Below are positions 31,100 through 35,732 of a stretch of 35,732 nucleotides of DNA, piece after piece (position 1 is the first letter of the stretch; the number at the start of each line of letters is the position of its first letter). A program made the position numbers and the translations under genes. This stretch comes from Hymenobacter coccineus (GTDB lineage Bacteria; Bacteroidota; Bacteroidia; Cytophagales; Hymenobacteraceae): contig NZ_MDZA01000315.1 of assembly GCF_001816125.1 (NCBI RefSeq), positions 1 through 35,732 on the forward strand, read 5' to 3'. The notes beneath the pieces were generated by a model. It had not been told where the DNA came from. It searched no databases and worked only from the letters and a program-made list of their open reading frames with translations.

Positions 31100-32233
31100 T
31101 TATAGCTGCTCGGCCGTGCCACCTTGTACCCGAAACCGGCGGATGTCCCCTCGCACGTTGGCCAGCGCCTGGTCGGTACGCGCCAAGTTAGTGTCCGTAA
31201 GAAAGACTTGGCCAAAGGTGTCGTCGGCCACCAGCTCTAGTAGCCGCGCAATGCGCTTGTCGTCGAGCCGGTCGAAAATATCGTCGAGCAACAGCAAGGG
31301 CTTGGCCGCCTCCGTGCCCGCCGCGACCAGCCGCGTGGTCAGGATCTCAAACTGGGCCAGCTTGAGGGCAATGGCGTAGGACTTTTGCTGGCCCTGCGAG
31401 GCATAACTCTTGACAGGTAAGCCATCCATCAGAAAAACGAAATCGTCGCGGTGGGCCCCAGCGGTGGTGCGCTGCATCATCAAGTCGCGGCGTTCGTTCT
31501 GGCGCAACAGCTGGCCAAAGTCGGCTTCCAGCAGTTGGCTTTTATAGGTAAGGGATACTTCTTCCCGGCCATCGGCCAGCTGCTGGTAGTGCTGTCGGAA
31601 GATAGGTGTGAAGCGTTCGAGGAAAGTAGCCCGCTGCTGGCTAAGGTTCGTCCCCAACGGTGCCAGCTGGTCGTCAATAGCCAATAAGTAGTCGCGGTCG
31701 AAACCTTGGGCGGGGCGGTCGGCAGCTAGCTTCAGCAGGGCGTTTCGTTGGCGCAGCAAAGCGTTGTACGCAATGAGCACGTCGAGGAACCCATGGTCGA
31801 ATTGCGAGAGCAAGCTGTCGAAGTATTTCCGGCGCTCCTCGCTGCCCTCGCGGATGAGGTCGGTATCGTAAGGGGATACCAGCACGGCGGGGTAGCGGCC
31901 AATGTGGTCGGCCATGCGCTCGTAGGGCTGCTTGTCGTGGGTCAGGGTCTTTTTCTGGCCCTGGCGCAGGCTCACCTGAATGGTTTCGGCATCCGCGCCC
32001 TCATCTGCGCTAAATTTCCCCTTAACTACAAAAAAATCAGCACCTTGCTTAATGCTATTGGCATCTACGGGGGTCAGAGCGCTCTTGGTGAGCGATAAGT
32101 AGTGGATAGCGTCGAGCAAGTTGGTTTTGCCACTGCCGTTGTCGCCAATAAAGCAGTTAAGCCCGGGGGTGAATTGCAGCGTTGCCGCCTCGTAATTCTT
32201 GAAAAAAAGCAGTTGCAACGAGTCTAAGGTCAT
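31100..32233 (-). CDS. recF: DNA replication/repair protein RecF
   Basis: A 377-residue SMC-like ATPase that binds gapped DNA and helps load RecA with RecO/RecR. Walker A is GDNGSGKTN (30-38), the signature region is SQGQQKSYAIALKLAQFE, and Walker B with D-loop is PLLLLDDIFDRLDDKR. N-terminal LQLLFFKNYEAATLQFTPGLN and the conserved 'HRDDF' region (TTAGAHRDDFVF) are typical. The length is normal. It is divergent from pdhA; the two share a 69-base spacer that must hold both promoters. dnaA, dnaN and gyrB are not present. Confidence 0.94.
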   Translation of the reverse strand: MTLDSLQLLFFKNYEAATLQFTPGLNCFIGDNGSGKTNLLDAIHYLSLTKSALTPVDANSIKQGADFFVVKGKFSADEGADAETIQVSLRQGQKKTLTHDKQPYERMADHIGRYPAVLVSPYDTDLIREGSEERRKYFDSLLSQFDHGFLDVLIAYNALLRQRNALLKLAADRPAQGFDRDYLLAIDDQLAPLGTNLSQQRATFLERFTPIFRQHYQQLADGREEVSLTYKSQLLEADFGQLLRQNERRDLMMQRTTAGAHRDDFVFLMDGLPVKSYASQGQQKSYAIALKLAQFEILTTRLVAAGTEAAKPLLLLDDIFDRLDDKRIARLLELVADDTFGQVFLTDTNLARTDQALANVRGDIRRFRVQGGTAEQL

Positions 32234-32302
32234 CGGGTTGTCGGTAGTACGGGCAGTTTTACGTAATTTCGCCCTCCCAACGCGAATAACCTATTACGTG
32301 CT

Positions 32303-33469
32303 ATGGCGGATACGAAAGTAAAAGAGGCCCCTAAAAATGCGCCCGGCGCGCCCACTGCCAACGGCAACGGCAAGGCCCAGCAAGTAGCCACTGCGCCGCA
32401 GCCCGACGCTGCCGCGCCTGGCCCCGACCGTCCAGTGGACGCCGAGAGCGGAGCCGAGCCCCAGGCGCAAGCCGTGGCCGAGCCCACCTTTCCCAAAGAA
32501 ACCTACCTGCGCTGGTACGAGCAAATGCAGCTCATGCGCAAATTTGAGGACAAGGCTGGCCAGCTCTATGGCCAGCAAAAAATCAAAGGTTTCTGCCACC
32601 TCTACATTGGCCAGGAGGCGTGCGTCGCCGGGGCCGTGTCGGCGCTGGAGAAGGGCGATAAGTACATCACCGCGTACCGCGACCACGCCCACCCACTGGC
32701 CCTGGGCACCTCGCCCAACGCCGTGATGGCCGAACTGTACGCCAAGGCCACCGGCTGCTCGAAGGGCAAGGGCGGCTCGATGCACATGTTCGACAAGGAG
32801 GTTGGGTTCATGGGCGGCCACGGCATCGTGGGCGGCCAGATTCCGATGGCCGCGGGCATTGCCTTTGCCGAGATGTACAACAAAACCGGCAAGCTCTGCA
32901 TCTGCTACATGGGCGACGGCGCGGTGCGCCAAGGGGCCCTGCACGAGGCCTTCAACATGGCCATGCTCTGGAAGCTCCCCGTCATCTTTGTGGTGGAGAA
33001 CAACGGTTACGCCATGGGCACGTCGGTGCAGCGCTCGTCCAACGTGACGGAGCTCTACAAGCTAGGCCTGAGCTACGACATGCCGTCGCAGTCGGTGAAC
33101 GCCATGCAGGTGGAGGACGTGCACCACGCCGTGGCCCAGGCCGCCGAGCGCGCCCGCGCCGGCGAGGGCCCCACGTTCTTGGAGTTCCGTACTTATCGCT
33201 ACAAGGGCCACTCGATGAGCGACCCGGCCAAGTACCGCACCAAGGAAGAGTTGGAAGAGAAGCGCACCCAGGACAGCATCGAGGCCGTGCGCCACACCAT
33301 CCTGGAAAACAAGATGGCTACCGAGGACGACCTCGCCGCCATTGATGAGCGCATCAAGGGCGAGGTGCAGGCCGCGGTTGAATTTGCCGAAGTTTCGCCG
33401 TACCCCACGCCCGACGAGCTGTTCAAGGACGTGTACGTGCAGACCGACTACCCTTACATCCACGACTAA
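32303..33469 (+). CDS. pdhA: Pyruvate dehydrogenase E1 component, alpha subunit
   Basis: A 388-residue thiamine-diphosphate enzyme subunit that decarboxylates pyruvate in the pyruvate dehydrogenase complex. FCHLYIGQEACVAG, YRDHAHPLALG, KGGSMHMFDKE and the TPP-binding GDGAVRQGALHEAFNMA to ENNGYAMGTSV are diagnostic. RTYRYKGHSMSDPAKYRTKEE is the conserved phosphorylation-loop region. The first 60 residues or so are Ala/Pro/Gln-rich and low-complexity, an N-terminal extension before the usual family start near KETYLRWYEQM. The E1 beta and E2 genes are not in the immediate downstream region, so this is a split arrangement. Confidence 0.95.
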   Translation: MADTKVKEAPKNAPGAPTANGNGKAQQVATAPQPDAAAPGPDRPVDAESGAEPQAQAVAEPTFPKETYLRWYEQMQLMRKFEDKAGQLYGQQKIKGFCHLYIGQEACVAGAVSALEKGDKYITAYRDHAHPLALGTSPNAVMAELYAKATGCSKGKGGSMHMFDKEVGFMGGHGIVGGQIPMAAGIAFAEMYNKTGKLCICYMGDGAVRQGALHEAFNMAMLWKLPVIFVVENNGYAMGTSVQRSSNVTELYKLGLSYDMPSQSVNAMQVEDVHHAVAQAAERARAGEGPTFLEFRTYRYKGHSMSDPAKYRTKEELEEKRTQDSIEAVRHTILENKMATEDDLAAIDERIKGEVQAAVEFAEVSPYPTPDELFKDVYVQTDYPYIHD

Positions 33470-33527
33470 TTGCGCTGCCGAGGAACTGCTCATCCGGCAG
33501 GGTCCGATTCGTCCCTTTCAGGCTATC

Positions 33528-34295
33528 ATGTCTAAAATTCCGTTCACTGGCAAAAGCCAGCAGGCCCGCCAGGGGCAAGTGCAACAAGCCGTACCCGCCG
33601 ACCCGCTGGCTCCGGCCGAAAACTACGTTACGGAGAACCCGTTGCTCGAAGACCCCGATGCCCTGGCTGCCCGCCTGGTCGAGTCGGAAGATTTCGTGCG
33701 CAACAACCGCAACCTGCTGCTGGGCATCCTAGCGGTAATAGTGGCGGCCGTCGTGGGCGGGTTTGGCTACTATGCCTGGCGCGGTCAGCAAACCCAAAAA
33801 GCCCAAACGGCCATGTTCCGGGCCGTGGATGCCTGGGAGGCCGACTCGCTGAAGAAAGCCATGAAGGGCGACGGCCGGGCCCCCGGCCTGGCCACCGTAG
33901 CCAACGAGTACGGCAGCACCAAGGCCGGCAACCTGGCCAACTTCTACGCCGGCGTGGCGTCGCTGAAAGAAGGCAAGTACAAGGACGCCCTTGACTACTT
34001 GGAAGACTTCAGCTCGGACGACTACCTGGTGCAGAGCCGCGCCTACGCCCTGATGGGCGACGCGCAGCTGGAGCTAAACAAGCCCAAGGAAGCCGCTGAC
34101 CTCTACGCCAAAGCCGCCGATAACAAAGCCAACGAATACTTCTCGCCCAGCTACCTGATGAAAGAAGCCACGGCTCGGGAAATCGCTAAGGATACCGACG
34201 GGGCCCTCAAAGCCTACGACCGCATCCTCAACGAGTACCCGGCTGCCCAGGAAGTAGCCGAAGCCCGGCAGTTCAAGGCCCGGCTCCAGAAATAG
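33528..34295 (+). CDS. TPR-containing membrane protein, YfgM-like
   Basis: A 255-residue protein with one transmembrane helix (about residues 63-85, NLLLGILAVIVAAVVGGFGYYAW) after a cytoplasmic tail, then periplasmic TPR-like helices (AGNLANFYAGVASLKEGKYK, QSRAYALMGDAQLELNKPKEAADLY, ALKAYDRILNEYP). This matches YfgM/YbgF-like TPR proteins, linked in some bacteria to envelope stress or SecYEG. In Bacteroidota it is often beside ribH, as here. The ATG at 33528 gives a sensible N-terminus. Confidence 0.85.
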   Translation: MSKIPFTGKSQQARQGQVQQAVPADPLAPAENYVTENPLLEDPDALAARLVESEDFVRNNRNLLLGILAVIVAAVVGGFGYYAWRGQQTQKAQTAMFRAVDAWEADSLKKAMKGDGRAPGLATVANEYGSTKAGNLANFYAGVASLKEGKYKDALDYLEDFSSDDYLVQSRAYALMGDAQLELNKPKEAADLYAKAADNKANEYFSPSYLMKEATAREIAKDTDGALKAYDRILNEYPAAQEVAEARQFKARLQK

Positions 34296-34318
34296 CTGCC
34301 GCCCTGGCATCCGAATCC

Positions 34319-34352
34319 AAATGCGCTTCCCCAGCCGGGAAGCGCATTTTTT
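34319..34352 (+). terminator. Terminator of the TPR gene
   Basis: AAATGCGCTTCC at 34319-34330 pairs with 34338-34349, followed by TTTTTTG. It lies 24 bases after the stop codon. A second GC hairpin (34360-34378) follows before ribH. Confidence 0.8.
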
Positions 34353-34446
34353 GTCTTTAGGGCCCCAGCTTGGGGCCCCCAGTGTCCTACTTTGTTCTCA
34401 TAAAAAACCCGTGCTGCCACGGATAAATAATTAACCCAACGCTTTT

Positions 34447-34923
34447 ATGGCTACCTCCCTCCAACACCTGAGTACATACGACGACTCCAATTTTATTGAC
34501 ATCAGCGACAAACGCTTCGGCTTGGTGGTGGCGGATTGGAACCGGGAGATTACCGACGTGCTGAGCGCCGGGGCCTACGACACGCTGGTGAAGCACGGGG
34601 CCCTGGCCGAGAACATCTTCCGCAACAGCGTACCCGGTAGTTTCGAACTGACGCTGGGGGCCCAGTTCCTGGCCCAGCACGAAGAGATTGACGCCGTGAT
34701 TTGCCTGGGCGTGGTGATCCAAGGCGAAACCAAGCACGACGACTACATCAACCACGCCGTGGCCCAGGGCCTCACCACCGTCGGGCTGAAGTACAACAAG
34801 CCCGTAATATTTGGGCTCGTGACCACCAACACCTTGGAGCAGGCCCAGGACCGCGCCGGTGGCAAGCTTGGCAACAAGGGTGTGGAGGCCGCGGTGGCCG
34901 CCATTCAAATGCTGAGCTTCTGA
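34447..34923 (+). CDS. ribH: 6,7-dimethyl-8-ribityllumazine synthase
   Basis: A 158-residue enzyme that makes the riboflavin precursor from 5-amino-6-ribitylaminouracil and 3,4-dihydroxybutanone phosphate. VVADWNREITDVLSAGAYDT, VPGSFELTLGAQFLAQH and VIQGETKHDDYINHAVAQGL (with the catalytic His) are diagnostic, and NTLEQAQDRAGGKLGNKG closes it. Length is normal. The rest of the riboflavin genes are not here. No FMN riboswitch is visible upstream. Confidence 0.96.
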   Translation: MATSLQHLSTYDDSNFIDISDKRFGLVVADWNREITDVLSAGAYDTLVKHGALAENIFRNSVPGSFELTLGAQFLAQHEEIDAVICLGVVIQGETKHDDYINHAVAQGLTTVGLKYNKPVIFGLVTTNTLEQAQDRAGGKLGNKGVEAAVAAIQMLSF

Positions 34924-34953
34924 GAAGGTTAGGCGAAACGGTAACGTGCTTAT

Positions 34954-34961
34954 TACCTTTG
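34954..34961 (+). promoter_or_regulatory. Possible -7 promoter element upstream of the DksA-like gene
   Basis: TACCTTTG matches TAnnTTTG exactly, 139 bases before the ATG at 35101, implying a leader of about 130 bases. A closer promoter was not clear. Confidence 0.4.
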
Positions 34962-35100
34962 CGGGGCGAGGCGAAGGGCCCATGAAACCAGCCGGCGGCA
35001 GAGCGGAGGGGCCCCAGTAAACTATTTAGCAGCGTCAGCCGTTGCCTTACCCACCCATAGTTTGTACGTACGCTTACTCTGATTATTCCTTTTCCTTACC

Positions 35101-35484
35101 ATGACCGAAGCAAACGTCCGCTACTCGCGGGAAGACTTAAGCGAATTCGACCAAATTATCCAGGACAAACTGGTGGCCGCCCGGCGGGAGCTTTCCTTCA
35201 TCAAAGAAACCCTAACCCGCCGCAACGATTCGGGTACCGATAACACCGCCTCCTCGGCCAAGGTATTGGAAGACGGAGCCGATACGGCTGAAAAAGAGAG
35301 CATGAACCAACTGGCTTCGCGCCAGATGAAGTTCATCCAGCAGCTGGAAAACGCCCAGGTTCGCATCAAAAACGGTACTTACGGCGTGTGCATCGGCACG
35401 GGCAAGCTCATTCCCAAAGACCGCCTCCGCGCGGTGCCCCACACCCAGCACTCCATCGAAGCCAAAATGGCGCGCCGCGACTAG
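35101..35484 (+). CDS. TraR/DksA-family protein with degenerate zinc finger
   Basis: A 127-residue protein of the TraR/DksA family, which acts in the RNA polymerase secondary channel. DLSEFDQIIQDKLVAARREL is an N-terminal helix and DGADTAEKESMNQLASRQMKFIQQLENAQVRI the coiled-coil. The C-terminal finger reads NGTYGVCIGTGKLIPKDRLRA and ends PHTQHSIEAKMARRD. Only one cysteine remains of the usual four, so zinc binding is unlikely. Such cysteine-poor forms are common in Bacteroidota. Role in transcription control is inferred. Confidence 0.85.
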   Translation: MTEANVRYSREDLSEFDQIIQDKLVAARRELSFIKETLTRRNDSGTDNTASSAKVLEDGADTAEKESMNQLASRQMKFIQQLENAQVRIKNGTYGVCIGTGKLIPKDRLRAVPHTQHSIEAKMARRD

Positions 35485-35514
35485 GCCCCCAAGCCTGGCG
35501 CCTGGCGCGTTCGA

Positions 35515-35607
35515 CAGTCGGTACTGAATACATTCGGTGATCAGAGCGGCCGGCCCGGCCGGGCCCCGCATCTGACCCACCAGTTATTCGGTACCGACTG
35601 CTTTTTT
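35515..35607 (+). terminator. Long structured 3' element after the DksA-like gene
   Basis: CAGTCGGTAC at 35515-35524 pairs with GTACCGACTG at 35591-35600. The pairing resumes imperfectly inward (to about 35545 and 35571), a GC-rich tip (GCGGCCGGCC...CCGC) lies inside, and CTTTTTTAA follows. It works as an intrinsic terminator, but its size is unusual. Confidence 0.6.
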
Positions 35608-35666
35608 AATTAATCTATCCCTTACCAACCGTACCGTAGCGATACGGCACTTAGCCATTGTTCCCC

Positions 35667-35732
35667 ATGGCAAGCAACATTTTTCGAAAGACAAGAACGA
35701 CCGTCGCGGCGGTGGTTCCAGCGGCTCCGGCC
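35667..35732 (+). CDS. Start of a partial gene running off the window
   Basis: Two overlapping open readings reach the right edge. The ATG at 35667 gives MASNIFRKTRTTVAAVVP. The frame from about 35657 gives GKQHFSKDKNDRRGGGSSG. The second has GC-rich third positions like neighbouring genes and looks like the charged Gly-rich N-terminus common in Bacteroidota pseudouridine synthases or helicases, but its start would be a rare ATT. Neither can be confirmed from this short piece. Confidence 0.3.
   Translation, partial: MASNIFRKTRTTVAAVVPAAPA

Noticed and set aside
30982..31215. Longer N-terminus for the DUF721 gene
   Set aside because: The extra residues overlap the end of recF and show no conservation pattern; the family starts near the GTG at 30981.
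34296..34446. FMN riboswitch before ribH
   Set aside because: The spacer holds two simple hairpins and lacks the conserved RFN-element segments.

Overview
The window looks like chromosomal DNA from a GC-rich member of the Bacteroidota, most probably Hymenobacter or a close relative (Cytophagales). The basis is the gene content: a TonB-receptor/DUF4249 lipoprotein pair, a PorT-like barrel pair, a two-domain PiT transporter, fused dipeptide-type ABC ATPases, a degenerate TraR/DksA protein, and a TPR membrane protein next to ribH. Promoters of the Bacteroidota type (TAnnTTTG at -7) precede several genes, GGGGCC(C) is very frequent, and Shine-Dalgarno sequences are weak. No rRNA, tRNA, CRISPR array, prophage or transposase was seen. 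The genus is inferred from these features, not from a database match.

Layout. 1-2.8 kb: a zinc-ribbon SAM methyltransferase and an Ig-like lipoprotein, separated by a long palindrome. 2.8-3.66 kb: a gene-free block packed with TTATCCACA-like DnaA boxes, an AT-rich stretch and a 51-bp tandem repeat. A further box group lies at 4.73-4.77 kb, after a DUF4385 gene and an acidic hypothetical gene. This is the strongest candidate for a replication origin here. 5-12.1 kb: a small secreted protein, then a minus-strand block with a phosphate transporter, a TonB receptor plus DUF4249 lipoprotein operon, and two tandem paralogous outer-membrane barrels. 12.4-20.7 kb: glyS, a DUF433 gene with a decayed DUF5615 partner, an MMPL/RND exporter, and ileS interrupted by an apparent one-base deletion. 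20.8-28.3 kb: lspA, a fused oligopeptide-type ABC ATPase, rnr, an isoprenyl diphosphate synthase, a rhomboid protease and a PLDc_N-type membrane protein. 28.4-35.7 kb: a DUF2939-like protein, a glycerophosphodiester phosphodiesterase, an AT-rich HTH regulator with repeated GTTACAAAT motifs, a full 16-bp parS match, DUF721 (DciA-like) and recF on the minus strand, then pdhA, a YfgM-like TPR protein, ribH and a DksA/TraR-like gene. A partial gene runs off the right end.

How it fits together. The DnaA-box field, the parS site about 26 kb away, and the recF and DUF721 genes next to parS together suggest an origin-proximal segment. The rest is mainly housekeeping (two tRNA ligases, RNase R, lipoprotein signal peptidase, isoprenoid, riboflavin and pyruvate dehydrogenase genes) mixed with envelope functions. 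The most notable unexplained items are the split DnaA-box field around two small genes, the inverted GTTACAAAT/GTTACAC motifs inside and before the HTH gene beside parS, and several long intergenic palindromes.
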